Origin: Anaerolineales bacterium
Lineage (GTDB): Bacteria > Chloroflexota > Anaerolineae > Anaerolineales > Villigracilaceae
Assembly (NCBI GenBank): GCA_015075275.1
Contig: JABTUU010000001.1
Span: forward strand, 1,467,216-1,531,215
Reading direction: 5' to 3'
DNA length: 64,000 nt
Shown here one piece after another: positions 7,564 through 17,197 of this stretch. Positions within the stretch are counted from its first letter, which is position 1, and each line of letters starts with the position of its first letter. The notes under the pieces are model-generated. The model had not been told where the DNA came from. It did not search any database and worked only from the letters and a program-made list of their open reading frames with translations. Both the position numbers and the translations under genes were made by a program.

Positions 7564-8472
7564 TTATGGTTCGAGCGAAATTTCCTGGCTGTATAAGTAA
7601 AACAAGCCGGAGATGCGATCGTCGTTCTGCCGGACGATCAGCCGCGCCGTCGTCGGTTCGGAAATCTTATAGGGAATCGTCGTCTCGACCATCTGTGGGT
7701 CAAGGCGTTCCACCGCAACGATGCGCGATCCGATTATCTTTCCCGCAGGATCAACCAACTCCACGATCGTCGAATTAAGGTTGAAGGGCCACAGGTCCAT
7801 GCGCAAGTTGAGCATGCCGCCCGAAGGGATTTCTTTTGGCACCGGGTTGAATATCTTTACCGGCTCGGATGGGTTGCCCGGCGTGGTAATGTCATTTTCT
7901 CCCGACGACATCAAAAGCAGGCGCACAGAATTCAGCGATTGTATACGCCCATGCTCATCTTGCGTACTGACAGAGAGCCGCCCCAACTCCGATGCGGATT
8001 GAATTTCAAACGCCGCTTGGATCGTCTGTGGAATGCCGCGCAACGAAGTCGGCACGTTGCGTTTGAGCGTGCGCGTGAGCAGGCGCCCGTCCTCGCCGTA
8101 CAAGTCCACTTGTACAAGTTTGCTGGCGCCCACTGCAATAGTCATCTTCAACGTAATCGGCGAGACCACTTTGGACATTTGTCCCGGCGAAGTTATCAGG
8201 ATGGCGGATTGTTTGTGGCCGGGGATCGATGTGCTGGTCAGCGTTGGGGCAAGAGTGAATGTCGCGGTCGGTTTGAGCGTTTTCGTCGGCGTTACCAGAG
8301 CCGCTTGCGCGATGAAGATCTCGGTCGCGACAAGGTTCGCCGATTCTGCTGTTTGCGCGATGATAGTCGGCAGAATTTCGGGCGGAATCGCAGTCGGGAT
8401 AGGGTTCGAAGCCGGAGCGGCGCACCCGGCTAACAGTCCGAGAAGAGCGGCGAACAGAAGGAGTCGTTTCAT
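7564..8472 (-). CDS. Lipoprotein with Thr/Pro-rich linker, unknown function
   Basis: A 302-residue secreted lipoprotein: a Lys/Arg start, a hydrophobic core and the lipobox LLAGC give a lipidated Cys near residue 18. A Thr/Pro/Ala-rich linker runs to about residue 85. The rest is beta-strand-rich and may form two Ig-like or adhesin-like modules (about 90-190 and 200-300). No catalytic motif is recognised. The start MKRLLL at 8472 is preferred to the ATG four codons upstream because it gives a normal signal peptide. Lipoproteins of this composition are common in Anaerolineae. Confidence 0.7.
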   Translation of the reverse strand: MKRLLLFAALLGLLAGCAAPASNPIPTAIPPEILPTIIAQTAESANLVATEIFIAQAALVTPTKTLKPTATFTLAPTLTSTSIPGHKQSAILITSPGQMSKVVSPITLKMTIAVGASKLVQVDLYGEDGRLLTRTLKRNVPTSLRGIPQTIQAAFEIQSASELGRLSVSTQDEHGRIQSLNSVRLLLMSSGENDITTPGNPSEPVKIFNPVPKEIPSGGMLNLRMDLWPFNLNSTIVELVDPAGKIIGSRIVAVERLDPQMVETTIPYKISEPTTARLIVRQNDDRISGLFYLYSQEISLEP

Positions 8473-8488
8473 GTAGTCAGGCAAAGAA

Positions 8489-8532
8489 ACGTCCCGTAGG
8501 TTTCTCTTTTGGCGAGGGCAATCTGCGGGACG
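8489..8532 (-). terminator. Hairpin downstream of the M32 carboxypeptidase gene
   Basis: CGTCCCG and CGGGACG pair across a roughly 29-nt loop, and on the minus strand the stem is followed by TTTCTTT. The large loop makes it a weaker terminator candidate. Confidence 0.4.
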
Positions 8533-8551
8533 CGTTGGGACAATGCGCCGA

Positions 8552-10045
8552 TTACAGCCCGTAAATTTCGCCGTATTTCTTTTTCAGATAGCGGACGTAT
8601 GGCGCGGGCGTGATCTTGGAGCCGGTCACGTTGAGCATCAGCGTTTGCGGTTCAAACTTGCGACCGTATTGATGAATGTTCTTGTGAAGCCAGCCGAGCA
8701 ATTCGCTGAAATCGCCCTTGCGGAAGTTCTCGTCCAGACCTTTGACGTCTTCTTCGATCTTTTCCCATAATTGCGCGGAGACTAAATTACCCAACGCGTA
8801 AGTGGAGAAGTAGCCGATGGAGCCGCCCGACCAATGAACGTCTTGTAAAACGCCCTTTGCATCATTTGGCGGAACAACGCCGAGATATTCTTGCATTTTC
8901 GCGTTCCAAATTTCGGGCAGGTCTTTTACGTTGACCTTGCCTTCAACCATAGCGATCTCTAGTTCGAGTCGCAGCATGATGTGCAGATTGTATGTAGCTT
9001 CATCGGCGTTGACGCGAATGAAGGAAGGCTCGACTTTATTGATGCCCTTATAGAAGGCGCGAACTCCCACGCCGTCTAATTGCGAAGGGAAAATTTTCTT
9101 CAACATAGGGTAGAAGTGTTCCCAAAAAGGGAACGAGCGCCCGACAATATTTTCCCACATGCGCGATTGCGATTCGTGAATGGCAAGCGAAGCGCCGCTT
9201 TCCAACGCCGTACGTTCGTACGCTGGGTTGACGCCCTGTTCATACATGGCGTGCCCCGATTCGTGCATGGCGCTGAACAGCGTGGCGAGCGGGTTGTCGG
9301 TTTCAAAGCGATTCGTAATGCGCACATCGTTAACGCTAAAGGTCGTTTCAAAGGGATGCGGCGCTTTATCTTGTCTGCCGCGATTGAAATCATAGCCGAA
9401 GCGCTTAATAATCGTTTCGCTAAAATCCCACACTTTCTTTTCGTTATATTTTTTGTGCAGGAAATCGTCTTTCACTTGTTTGCTCGCGGCAATGGCTTTG
9501 ATCAGCTCCACTTGTTGCGGGCGCAATTCATCGAAGATCGCTTGTACGTCGGCAGTCTTCATACCGGGTTCATAGTCGTCGAGCAGCGTGTCATACGGAT
9601 GATCGGCTTTCGGGTGGAAGGATACATATTTGCGAACCAATTCAACGACCTTTTCAAGGTGCGGCTGGAAGATCGAAAAATCCGATTTCGCTTTCGCTTC
9701 AACCCATGCGTCAAAGGCTTTCGCCGTAACGACCGCCTGCTCAACGATGAAGGAAGGCGGCACGCGCTTCGCTTTTTCGTAGCCTCTCGCGGCGACGCGA
9801 ATCATCGCGGCTTCGTCGGAACCGGGTTCAAATTCCGATTTTAGGTCGTCGAGCAGTTGACCGACTTCGTCGGCGATGAATTTCTCTTGCGCGATCTTGC
9901 CTAATGTGCCAAGTTGCCGCCCGCGCGCCTCGCCCCCGCCCGGCGGCATGTTCACCTGTTGATCCCAACCTAACACGGCGGCGGCGCGTCCAATATCAGA
10001 CACTTCGCCGAGAATTGCTTTCAATTGATCCATTTTTTCAGACAT
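8552..10045 (-). CDS. M32 family metallocarboxypeptidase (Taq-type)
   Basis: A 497-residue cytoplasmic zinc carboxypeptidase that removes C-terminal residues from peptides. The zinc motif HESGH lies at residues 261-265, preceded by the family motif TLFSAM. Other family blocks are present: DYEPGM near 158, ESQSRMWEN near 300 and the C-terminal GYFSTYALGN. Length matches the family (about 500). The start at 10045 is chosen because AGGAG lies 7 nt upstream; the longer reading frame would extend into a repeat element. It is mainly helical and lacks a signal peptide. Confidence 0.93.
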   Translation of the reverse strand: MSEKMDQLKAILGEVSDIGRAAAVLGWDQQVNMPPGGGEARGRQLGTLGKIAQEKFIADEVGQLLDDLKSEFEPGSDEAAMIRVAARGYEKAKRVPPSFIVEQAVVTAKAFDAWVEAKAKSDFSIFQPHLEKVVELVRKYVSFHPKADHPYDTLLDDYEPGMKTADVQAIFDELRPQQVELIKAIAASKQVKDDFLHKKYNEKKVWDFSETIIKRFGYDFNRGRQDKAPHPFETTFSVNDVRITNRFETDNPLATLFSAMHESGHAMYEQGVNPAYERTALESGASLAIHESQSRMWENIVGRSFPFWEHFYPMLKKIFPSQLDGVGVRAFYKGINKVEPSFIRVNADEATYNLHIMLRLELEIAMVEGKVNVKDLPEIWNAKMQEYLGVVPPNDAKGVLQDVHWSGGSIGYFSTYALGNLVSAQLWEKIEEDVKGLDENFRKGDFSELLGWLHKNIHQYGRKFEPQTLMLNVTGSKITPAPYVRYLKKKYGEIYGL

Positions 10046-10063
10046 GGTTTCTCCTGTTTTATT

Positions 10064-10173
10064 ATGTCGTTGCGAGAAATGTTCTTGTTCTTCGTGACGA
10101 AGCAATCTCCTGTTGCCAGAAAAATATCACTCACGAGAAGATTGCCTCGTCGCTCCGCGCCTCGCAACGACAT
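10064..10173. repeat. Palindromic intergenic repeat (REP/MITE-like)
   Basis: A 110-bp element bounded by perfect 13-bp inverted ends, ATGTCGTTGCGAG and CTCGCAACGACAT. Inside are GACGAAGCAATCTCC and its near reverse complement, so the whole unit can fold into a long hairpin. A shorter relative lies at 37157-37222. It separates the M32 carboxypeptidase gene from serA and encodes nothing. Confidence 0.75.
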
Positions 10174-10179
10174 GGCAGA

Positions 10180-11121
10180 TTAGTTAACCTTCCAACGCAA
10201 CGATTTACCTTGTAAAGCGGACAATACCTCGCTTGCTATGTCTGCCGAAGCGCGAGATTGGGCTTCGGCTGTCTGGGCGCCGATATGCGGCGTCGCGATC
10301 ACGCGTGGATGAGAAGTCAGTTCCGTCGCTCCCGGCGGTTCCGCTGCGAAAACGTCTAGCGCGGCGCCGGCGACCTTTCCACTATTCAGCGCGGCAACCA
10401 GAGCCGCCTCATCCACGATTCCGCCGCGCGCCGCGCATACGAGGCGCACCCCGTCTTTCATCTTGGAGAAGGCGTCGTTTCCAAGCATCCCGCGGGATTG
10501 AGCGGAGAGCGGCAAATGCAGCGAGATAAAGTCAGAACGGGCGTACAACTCTTCCAATGCGACTAGCTCCGCGCCTTGTCGTTTCATTTCTTCCGCCGAA
10601 CCCATCCGCCGATACGCGATCACATTCATCCCGAACGCAGAGGCGCGCTTACCCACTTCCGCGCCGATGTTTCCAAAGCCGATCAAGCCAAGCGTTTTGC
10701 CGTTCAGTTCTACGCCTTCCAGTTCCTTTTTGAGCCATTTGCCTTGTTTCATACCGGCGCCGGCACGAGGGATTTCACGCGCAACAGCAAGCATGAGTCC
10801 CAGCGTCAATTCGGCGACGGCGATCGAAGTGGATATCGGCGCGTTGACTACGGCAATGCTTTTCCCGCTCGCTGCTTTCAAGTCAATATTGTCCACGCCA
10901 ACGCCGGCGCGTCCAATCGCTTTCAACCGCGAAGCCGCCTCTATAATCGCCGCCGTAACCTTAGTTCGACCGCGAACGATTAACCCGTCGTACTCGGGGA
11001 TCGCCTTGAGCAAGTCTTCCGCTGAAATATCTTTGCGGTCGTCTGCGTCGGCTTGTGCGCGCAAAATAGACAATCCGCTTTCGTCTAACCCGTCGGTGAT
11101 AAGAATTTTAAAATTTGGCAT
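10180..11121 (-). CDS. serA: D-3-phosphoglycerate dehydrogenase, short form
   Basis: A 313-residue NAD-dependent 2-hydroxyacid dehydrogenase that matches the short type of 3-phosphoglycerate dehydrogenase, the first step of serine synthesis. The Rossmann motif GFGNIGAEVG lies near 148. The catalytic Arg is in CAARGGIVDE and the catalytic His in ATPHIGAQT near residue 280. There is no C-terminal ACT or intervening domain. Other 2-hydroxyacid dehydrogenases with a similar fold are an alternative. No Shine-Dalgarno site is seen; TAAAAT lies 6 nt before the ATG. Confidence 0.85.
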   Translation of the reverse strand: MPNFKILITDGLDESGLSILRAQADADDRKDISAEDLLKAIPEYDGLIVRGRTKVTAAIIEAASRLKAIGRAGVGVDNIDLKAASGKSIAVVNAPISTSIAVAELTLGLMLAVAREIPRAGAGMKQGKWLKKELEGVELNGKTLGLIGFGNIGAEVGKRASAFGMNVIAYRRMGSAEEMKRQGAELVALEELYARSDFISLHLPLSAQSRGMLGNDAFSKMKDGVRLVCAARGGIVDEAALVAALNSGKVAGAALDVFAAEPPGATELTSHPRVIATPHIGAQTAEAQSRASADIASEVLSALQGKSLRWKVN

Positions 11122-11127
11122 AGCGCG

Positions 11128-11133
11128 ATTTTA
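11128..11133 (-). promoter_or_regulatory. Candidate -10 box of a leaderless promoter (serA)
   Basis: TAAAAT on the minus strand, 6 nt before the serA ATG, with no Shine-Dalgarno site. The spacing places the transcription start at the start codon. Confidence 0.35.
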
Positions 11134-11146
11134 TCACTTAAGCGCG

Positions 11147-12376
11147 TCACTCGTAACGCAAGGCTTCGACCGGCTCTAGGCTTGCCGCGCGATTCGCGGG
11201 ATAAATCCCAAAGAATAATCCTACCGCCGCCGAGAAAATCGTCGCAAGGGCGATCGCATCCGCGCCGACAATGGGTGTGAACGCCGTGCCGCTCGCCGCG
11301 GCGATGCGACCGACCGTAAACGAGATCAACCAGCCGAAGAGAATGCCGATAATTCCGCCGATTAAACTCAACAGCGACGACTCGGTCAGAAACTGAATCA
11401 GAATATCGCGTTTGCGCGCGCCCAGCGCTTTCCGCAGACCGATCTCGCGCGTCCGTTCAGTCACAGAGACGAGCATGATATTCATAATGCCGATACCGCC
11501 CACTAACAGCGAAATCCCGGCGATGCCGCCAAGGAAGATCGTCAGTATTCCAGTGATGGATTGAAATGTGGTCAATAAATCTTGTTGCGTGAATACGGTG
11601 AAATCATCCGCGCCGACGGGCGTACGATGCCGCTGGCGTAAAACTTGGGCGATCTCTTCCGACGCCGCCGGGACCGCGTCGCCGCTGACGGCTTGCACAA
11701 GCAGCAAGTCCACCTGATCGCGCGTACTGCGCCGAATCAAACGCGCTTGCGCCGTAGTGAACGGCACGAGAATAACGTTATCTTCGCTGCCAAACGCGCC
11801 GCCGCCTTTTGAGGCGAGCACGCCCAAAATGCGAAACGGCTGCCCCTCGATGCGGATCGTCTCGCCGACGATGCCGTCTCGGCGGTCAAACAACGTGTCT
11901 GCCACGCCGGGTCCAATCAATGCGACCGAGGCGCGCCCAAGCAAATGTTCTTGAGTGATAAATTCGCCTTCGGTCAAGGAATAATTACGCACGTCGAAAT
12001 AATCCGGCGTTATGCCGTCCACTTCAACCATCATGCGATTCCCGCCGTAAGAGACCTCGCGGTTCGCCTGTAGAATCGGAGCGACAGCCACAATGGAAGG
12101 CGCGGCGAAAGGATCTGTAAGCGCTTCCGCGTCGCCCAACGTGATCGGGCGCGTGTTGCGAATGGAACGGTCCTGCCCGCCGCGAAAAACGAACAACAGG
12201 TTCGTGCCAATACCGCTGATCGAACCGGTGATCGAGGCTTCCGCGCCGCGCCCGACCGCCAGCATGGCGATCACGGCGGCGACGCCGATCACGATTCCCA
12301 GCACGGTTAAACCGGAACGCAGTTTATTTCCGCTCAGCGATTCGAGCGCTTCCAGCAAAGCTTGAGTCAGGCTCAT
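11147..12376 (-). CDS. ABC exporter permease, MacB/FtsX type
   Basis: A 409-residue permease with the MacB layout: one N-terminal helix (about 20-45, in [17 protein letters not shown]), a long extracytoplasmic MacB-PCD domain (about 50-270) and three C-terminal helices of the FtsX domain. The coupling region [16 protein letters not shown] is between helices 2 and 3. Such permeases work by mechanotransmission, moving peptides, antibiotics or lipoproteins across the envelope rather than through a channel. It overlaps the ATPase gene by 4 nt and is the last gene of a three-gene exporter operon. Confidence 0.92.
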   Translation of the reverse strand: MSLTQALLEALESLSGNKLRSGLTVLGIVIGVAAVIAMLAVGRGAEASITGSISGIGTNLLFVFRGGQDRSIRNTRPITLGDAEALTDPFAAPSIVAVAPILQANREVSYGGNRMMVEVDGITPDYFDVRNYSLTEGEFITQEHLLGRASVALIGPGVADTLFDRRDGIVGETIRIEGQPFRILGVLASKGGGAFGSEDNVILVPFTTAQARLIRRSTRDQVDLLLVQAVSGDAVPAASEEIAQVLRQRHRTPVGADDFTVFTQQDLLTTFQSITGILTIFLGGIAGISLLVGGIGIMNIMLVSVTERTREIGLRKALGARKRDILIQFLTESSLLSLIGGIIGILFGWLISFTVGRIAAASGTAFTPIVGADAIALATIFSAAVGLFFGIYPANRAASLEPVEALRYE

Positions 12377-13053
12377 GCCGCCTCCAACAAACCGTCGCGC
12401 AGGCGAATGACGCGCTGCGTTTGTTCGGCGACCGCTGGGTCGTGCGTAACGATAATCAGCGTCGTGCCGCTGTCTCTATTTAGATTAAGCAACAGAGTCA
12501 TGATCTCTTTCCCGACTTTCGAATCAAGGTTGCCGGTAGGTTCATCCGCCATAATGATGGCGGGATCGTTAACAATAGCACGCGCAATGGCTACACGCTG
12601 TTGTTGTCCTCCAGAGAGCTCGGTGGGACGATGCGTCATACGATCCTCGAGCCCCACTGCGCGCAACGCTTCCACAGCCTGCTGGCGTCGTCCGCTGGTT
12701 TTGCCGGCGTATCGCAACGGCAATTCCACGTTCGTAATAGCAGTCTGGCGCGAGAGCAGGTTAAAATTCTGAAAAACAAACCCTACTTTGCGGTTGCGAA
12801 TCTCGGCTAGTTGATCGTCGCTGAGCATAGAGACCGATTCGCCATCCAGCGTGTATTCGCCAGAGGTCGGGCGGTCTAAACATCCAAGCGTGTTCATCAG
12901 CGTAGACTTACCCGACCCGGAAGGTCCCATAATAGACACCACTTCGCCGCGTCGAATATCAAAGGATACGCCGCGCAACGCCGCCACTTCCACTTCGCCC
13001 ATCATGTAAATTTTGCGGAGGTTGCGCGCTTCAATGACGTTATCCATGCCCAT
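12373..13053 (-). CDS. ABC exporter ATPase, MacB/LolD type
   Basis: A 226-residue stand-alone nucleotide-binding subunit. Walker A is GPSGSGKST (43-51), the signature motif LSGGQQQR lies near 142, Walker B plus the D-loop is [13 protein letters not shown], and the switch His is in VTHDPAV. It powers the FtsX-type permease encoded immediately downstream, with which it overlaps. Its ATG overlaps the stop of the membrane fusion protein gene (TAATG). Confidence 0.95.
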   Translation of the reverse strand: MGMDNVIEARNLRKIYMMGEVEVAALRGVSFDIRRGEVVSIMGPSGSGKSTLMNTLGCLDRPTSGEYTLDGESVSMLSDDQLAEIRNRKVGFVFQNFNLLSRQTAITNVELPLRYAGKTSGRRQQAVEALRAVGLEDRMTHRPTELSGGQQQRVAIARAIVNDPAIIMADEPTGNLDSKVGKEIMTLLLNLNRDSGTTLIIVTHDPAVAEQTQRVIRLRDGLLEAA

Positions 13054-14462
13054 TAATTCCCGAAGCCAAACCCGCCGCCCGGTCCTAAGAATTCAACGGG
13101 AGGGTTCAAAATTACTATGTCGCCCGCCTGCGCATCGCCGCCTACAATGGCGCTGACAGTATCGCCCGATGCGCCAAGCGCGATCTTCGTGCGCGCTGGC
13201 AAGCCGTCTCGTAATAGATACACTACGCGTTCTCCATCCACCAAGCGCACCGCGCGATTCGGGATAAGCAGCGCGTCGTCCAATTCTTTGACGACAATAT
13301 TCACCGCCGCCGTCATACCCGGCTTCACAAAATGATCGGCGTCCATTAATTCGACGGTTACTCTGAAATTCACTACGCCGCCTGCGTCCGCTCCAATCTG
13401 CGCCACTTGCACAACCGAACCGTGGTACACACGATCTAGAATCGCATCAAAAGACAATGTGGCGGCTTGCCCAACCGTTACACTGTTGATATCCACCTCC
13501 GACACTTCCACGTCAACAAGCAGACTGGAAAGATCGTCCAAGCGAAAAGCGGACGCGCCAGCGCCGACTTGATCGCCGGGCAACGGCAAGGCTTCGGTCA
13601 CAGTGGCGGCAAACGGCGAAACGAGACGCGCCAGATTGAGGGTCGCTTGAGCTGCGTCTACGCGAGCTTGCGCGGCGGCGATTTCCGCCGCATTTCCGCC
13701 GGCGAGACGTTCGTATTCGCGTTGAGCGTCAGCCAGTTGAGCCTCGGCAAGAGCCAGCGCAGCGCGGTATTTTTCCGCGTCAAGTTCTGATGGCTTGCCT
13801 AAATACCAATCCAGCGTCGCTTGTTTTCGATCTCGTTCAAGCCGAGCATTAACTAAGTTGAGCAAAGCTTGCGCTTTGAGCGGATCGCCGTCGGGGCGGT
13901 TTTTGACCATTTTATATGCGTCTTCCGCCATGGAAATTTGTTTATTTGCGAGGGCAAGTTCAGCGCGAGTCTGCTCCAACAAGTCGTCCGATGCGCGCCG
14001 GTACTCCAGTTTAGTCACATTTTTCTGAGCGTCTTCCAACGCCTGTTTCGCATTCGCTACCGTTTGCGCGGCTTGCGCCAGAGCGGCGTCAGAATTTAAT
14101 AGAGTATCCAAAGCCTGCTTCGCATTCGAGAGATCAGCCTCCGCTAAAATAATACTTTGCGGCAACGAGGTTTTCTGTAAATAAGCAAGCGTGAAATTCG
14201 CCGGCACATTATCGCCCACTTTCGCATTGATCACGTCTACTGTCCCAGCCGCCTGCCAGACCAATACAGCGGACTGTTTCGCGCGCACCGATCCGGTCGC
14301 GCCAATCGTCGCGACAAGGCTTCCGCGTTTAATCGTTTCTGTTTGAAATTGACTGGAGGATTGAGCGGCAGCCTGACTCCGAAGCGCCCAAAAAACGCCT
14401 CCTGCGATCGCTGCAAACGCAATCAGAAGCCACCATTTACGTCTCTTAAGAAATTCTTTCAT
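13053..14462 (-). CDS. Membrane fusion protein of MacA/HlyD type
   Basis: A 469-residue adaptor: an N-terminal membrane anchor (about 10-30), a first biotinyl-lipoyl half near 60-85, a long coiled-coil hairpin (about 100-255, heptad-rich with many Ala, Gln and Glu), the second lipoyl half and a C-terminal beta-barrel. The C-terminal tail is Gly-rich. It would connect the MacB-like permease to the outside. In a predicted monoderm or atypical diderm Chloroflexota cell the partner outer component is unclear, and no TolC-like gene is present here. It is the first gene of the exporter operon. Confidence 0.9.
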   Translation of the reverse strand: MKEFLKRRKWWLLIAFAAIAGGVFWALRSQAAAQSSSQFQTETIKRGSLVATIGATGSVRAKQSAVLVWQAAGTVDVINAKVGDNVPANFTLAYLQKTSLPQSIILAEADLSNAKQALDTLLNSDAALAQAAQTVANAKQALEDAQKNVTKLEYRRASDDLLEQTRAELALANKQISMAEDAYKMVKNRPDGDPLKAQALLNLVNARLERDRKQATLDWYLGKPSELDAEKYRAALALAEAQLADAQREYERLAGGNAAEIAAAQARVDAAQATLNLARLVSPFAATVTEALPLPGDQVGAGASAFRLDDLSSLLVDVEVSEVDINSVTVGQAATLSFDAILDRVYHGSVVQVAQIGADAGGVVNFRVTVELMDADHFVKPGMTAAVNIVVKELDDALLIPNRAVRLVDGERVVYLLRDGLPARTKIALGASGDTVSAIVGGDAQAGDIVILNPPVEFLGPGGGFGFGN

Positions 14463-14620
14463 GTCAAAACATAGCCTCAGCGGTTCATTGATTTCCTTGC
14501 TTGTGCGATTCTACTCGACAATAACGCCCCAACTATGAGAACTGCCGTAGAATTTATATAATTCCTACACAGCCAGATGAGAATCCACTAAAGCCAAAAT
14601 ACCCAAGAAAGCGCCGCTGT

Positions 14621-14626
14621 TATAAT
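14621..14626 (+). promoter_or_regulatory. Candidate -10 box of a leaderless promoter
   Basis: TATAAT, 6 nt before the ATG of the membrane metalloprotease-like gene, with no Shine-Dalgarno site in between. Confidence 0.45.
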
Positions 14627-14632
14627 TTTGGC

Positions 14633-15928
14633 ATGTTTCATCGTATGCTCCGCATTACGGACTTAATTTCGATCGCCATCGTAGTCGCCGTCATGGCGAC
14701 CAGTTCGACGCCCACTCTCAACAGTCAGGTGGATCGCGCGCGCGTTTTTACGCGCGGGATCGAATTCGACTACGCTTCCTGGGTCTGGAACGCCGCTTGG
14801 ATCAAATTGGAGCAAAACACGGTCGGCTTGCCATACCTCTTCGATCGCGCCACAAACAAACAGATCGTTCTCGATTATTTACAAGTCACTCGCAAGGTTA
14901 TGGCTGCCGAATTTCAAATCGAGCAAGTCTTCGCCGATCCCGCTGTCGTAGATAAAGAAACAACAAGCGCTTTCTTACGCACGCAACGCTCCGAATTACT
15001 CGCCCGACAGAAAACGCTCGCTCCGCTTGCCGAGGCGGCGCTGCAAACTCAAGTCGCGAACATTCTCGCCGAGTCGCATCTCGCTGTCGGCGGACAACCT
15101 CTTCCGCCGACGCTGTATCACGTCACTTCAACGCCGCTCGCGCTGATCGTCTCGCCGCGCAATATTATTCAACAAACAACCAATATCTCCCTACTGCCGA
15201 CCCTTACGTTGGAAGAACAAATTCGAGTAGAAGACAACGTCGCACAGGCGCTCGATGTTTCCACGCTCATTGTTTCTACGGGGGGCATCGGCGTATATCC
15301 TACGATGGTCACTGAAACCGCCAACCTGCCCTGGTTGCTGAATACGATCGCACACGAATGGGCGCACAATTACCTTAACCTCCGCCCGCTTGGGCTTAAC
15401 TACAGTTCCACGCCCGAAACCCGCACCATGAACGAAACCGCCGCTTCCATCATCGGAAACGAAATCGGGGCTGCCGTCGTTCAAACGTATTATCCCGAGC
15501 TTGCCGCCTTGCCGGCGGCTGCAACCGCATCAACCTCGCCCGATGGCAGTATCGCCTTTCGCTTCGCTCCCCTCCCCGCCAATAGATTCGATGACGCGCC
15601 GCCCTTCGATTTCCGCGCCGAGATGCACACGACGCGCGTTCATGCGGACGAATTGCTCACGCAAGGTAAAGTGGAAGAAGCTGAAGCCTATATGGAAGCG
15701 CGCCGTCAGTTCTTCTGGCAAAACGGTTATTCGTTGCGTAAACTAAACCAAGCCTACTTCGCCTTCTTTGGTTCGTATGCCGACGCGCCCGGCGGCGCAG
15801 CAGGCGAAGACCCAGTCGGACCTGCCGTTCGCGCCTTACGCGCGCAAAGCGCCTCACTCGCAGACTTCGTCAATACGATCGCGTTCATGACTTCGTTTGA
15901 TCAACTAAAGAAAGCGATCTATCCATAA
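14633..15928 (+). CDS. Membrane-anchored protein with HExxH motif, putative metalloprotease
   Basis: A 431-residue protein with an N-terminal hydrophobic segment (about 8-28) and a large extracytoplasmic region. The motif HEWAHNYL near residue 240 is a zincin-type HExxH, and a downstream NETAASIIGNEIG stretch could supply the third ligand (Glu). No annotated peptidase family is recognised with certainty. A region after 340 is helical and ends in an Ala-rich segment. The gene directly precedes the DsbA-like/cyclophilin lipoprotein, with the next ATG starting right after its stop, so the two are probably co-expressed and both envelope-located. Confidence 0.65.
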   Translation: MFHRMLRITDLISIAIVVAVMATSSTPTLNSQVDRARVFTRGIEFDYASWVWNAAWIKLEQNTVGLPYLFDRATNKQIVLDYLQVTRKVMAAEFQIEQVFADPAVVDKETTSAFLRTQRSELLARQKTLAPLAEAALQTQVANILAESHLAVGGQPLPPTLYHVTSTPLALIVSPRNIIQQTTNISLLPTLTLEEQIRVEDNVAQALDVSTLIVSTGGIGVYPTMVTETANLPWLLNTIAHEWAHNYLNLRPLGLNYSSTPETRTMNETAASIIGNEIGAAVVQTYYPELAALPAAATASTSPDGSIAFRFAPLPANRFDDAPPFDFRAEMHTTRVHADELLTQGKVEEAEAYMEARRQFFWQNGYSLRKLNQAYFAFFGSYADAPGGAAGEDPVGPAVRALRAQSASLADFVNTIAFMTSFDQLKKAIYP

Positions 15929-17173
15929 ATGAATAAATTGCAATGTTTCACAACAAACTTTTTTCTATCCTTCCTTCTCTTCGCTTGCTCCCCCGCGTCA
16001 ACGTCAACGCCTACAACTACGCCAAACATCGCCCTACCCACGCCGCAACTGATCTTCCCGACGCAAGCGCCGCAATGCGCATTGCTGAATATTAAGCCCA
16101 CACCCGGACCGCAAACGCCATCCTTATTCCCGCCCGAAAGCGCAAGCGATCACGCCCGCGGCGCCGAGTCTCCATCCGTAACCATCACAACATACGTAGA
16201 CTATCAAGACAACCGCAGCGCGTTCTTCATTAACGTGACGAATCAACTGCTCGCCAAATATCCGAACGATGTGCGCATCGTCTACCGCCCGTTTCCGCTC
16301 ATCGGGGCTTTTGACAAGTCCGGGCTTGCCGCGCAAGCCGCCGAAGCCGCAAACAAGCGGGAGAAATTTTGGGAAATGAACGATCTGCTCTATGCGCATT
16401 ATGCCGATTGGACGCCGCTCTCGCCGGAGGATTTCAAACATTGGCTTATCGCGCAAGCCGCCAAATTAGGATTGAACGCCGGGCAATTCGAATCAGACCT
16501 CGAAAGCGAAGAGACCATCGCCAAAGTCCAAAAATATGCGGACGACGCCAACAGCATTGGCATTCCCGGCACACCGCTTATCTTAATCAACGGACAGATT
16601 TACGGCGGTCCGCGCAACTTTAACAGCCTTAAAGATATTGTTGAACTGGTATTGCTCGGTAAGCGACAATTCGCTTCCTGCCCGCCGTATACTGTAGACG
16701 CAAATAAACAATACACCGCCGCTTTGCGCACCGACAAAGGCGCCGTAGTCATCGAGTTATTCGCAGACAAAGCGCCTGTCACCGTAAACTCGTTCATCTT
16801 TCTCGCGCAAAACGGATGGTATGACGACATCACATTCCATCGCGTCATCCCCGGCCTCTTCGCGCAGACCGGCGACCCAAGCGAAACGGGCAAAGGCAAC
16901 CCCGGTTATTATGTGATCACCGAAATCCTGCCCTCGTTGAAATTCAGCCGCCCCGGCGTTGTGGCAATGGTCAACTCCGGTCCAGATACGAGCGGAAGCC
17001 AGTTCTTCATCACATACGCGCCAACCGCGCAATTCAACGGTCAATACACGATCTTTGGTCAAGTCGTCAGCGGGATGGACGCGCTTACCTCGCTCACCCC
17101 GCGCGACCCACAACCCGGAATGGACTTACCTCCGGGAGATAAATTGTTGAGCGTTGAGATCGAAGAGAAATAA
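15929..17173 (+). CDS. Lipoprotein: DsbA-like domain fused to a cyclophilin domain
   Basis: A 414-residue lipoprotein (lipobox LLFAC, Cys20) with a Thr/Pro-rich linker, a DsbA-like thioredoxin-fold domain (about 80-245) and a cyclophilin-type peptidyl-prolyl isomerase domain (about 255-412). The isomerase shows the FHRVIPGLFAQTGDP and GSQFFITYAPT blocks. In the DsbA-like part the strand that normally leads to the CXXC site reads YVDYQDNRSAFF, so both catalytic cysteines are missing, though the cis-Pro region GIPGTPLILING is kept. It is probably a chaperone or foldase rather than an oxidoreductase. It follows the metalloprotease-like gene without a gap. Confidence 0.85.
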   Translation: MNKLQCFTTNFFLSFLLFACSPASTSTPTTTPNIALPTPQLIFPTQAPQCALLNIKPTPGPQTPSLFPPESASDHARGAESPSVTITTYVDYQDNRSAFFINVTNQLLAKYPNDVRIVYRPFPLIGAFDKSGLAAQAAEAANKREKFWEMNDLLYAHYADWTPLSPEDFKHWLIAQAAKLGLNAGQFESDLESEETIAKVQKYADDANSIGIPGTPLILINGQIYGGPRNFNSLKDIVELVLLGKRQFASCPPYTVDANKQYTAALRTDKGAVVIELFADKAPVTVNSFIFLAQNGWYDDITFHRVIPGLFAQTGDPSETGKGNPGYYVITEILPSLKFSRPGVVAMVNSGPDTSGSQFFITYAPTAQFNGQYTIFGQVVSGMDALTSLTPRDPQPGMDLPPGDKLLSVEIEEK

Positions 17174-17185
17174 AATCAATCGTGA

Positions 17186-17191
17186 TAAGAT
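17186..17191 (+). promoter_or_regulatory. Candidate -10 box before trmI
   Basis: TAAGAT, 6 nt before the ATG of the tRNA methyltransferase gene and without a Shine-Dalgarno site. It matches the TANNNT pattern only, so it is weaker than the TATAAT examples. Confidence 0.25.
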
Positions 17192-17197
17192 AACCTC

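Noticed and set aside
9080..9844. A 254-codon open frame opposite the M32 carboxypeptidase gene
   Set aside because: Antisense shadow of a gene with an intact HESGH motif and no features of its own.
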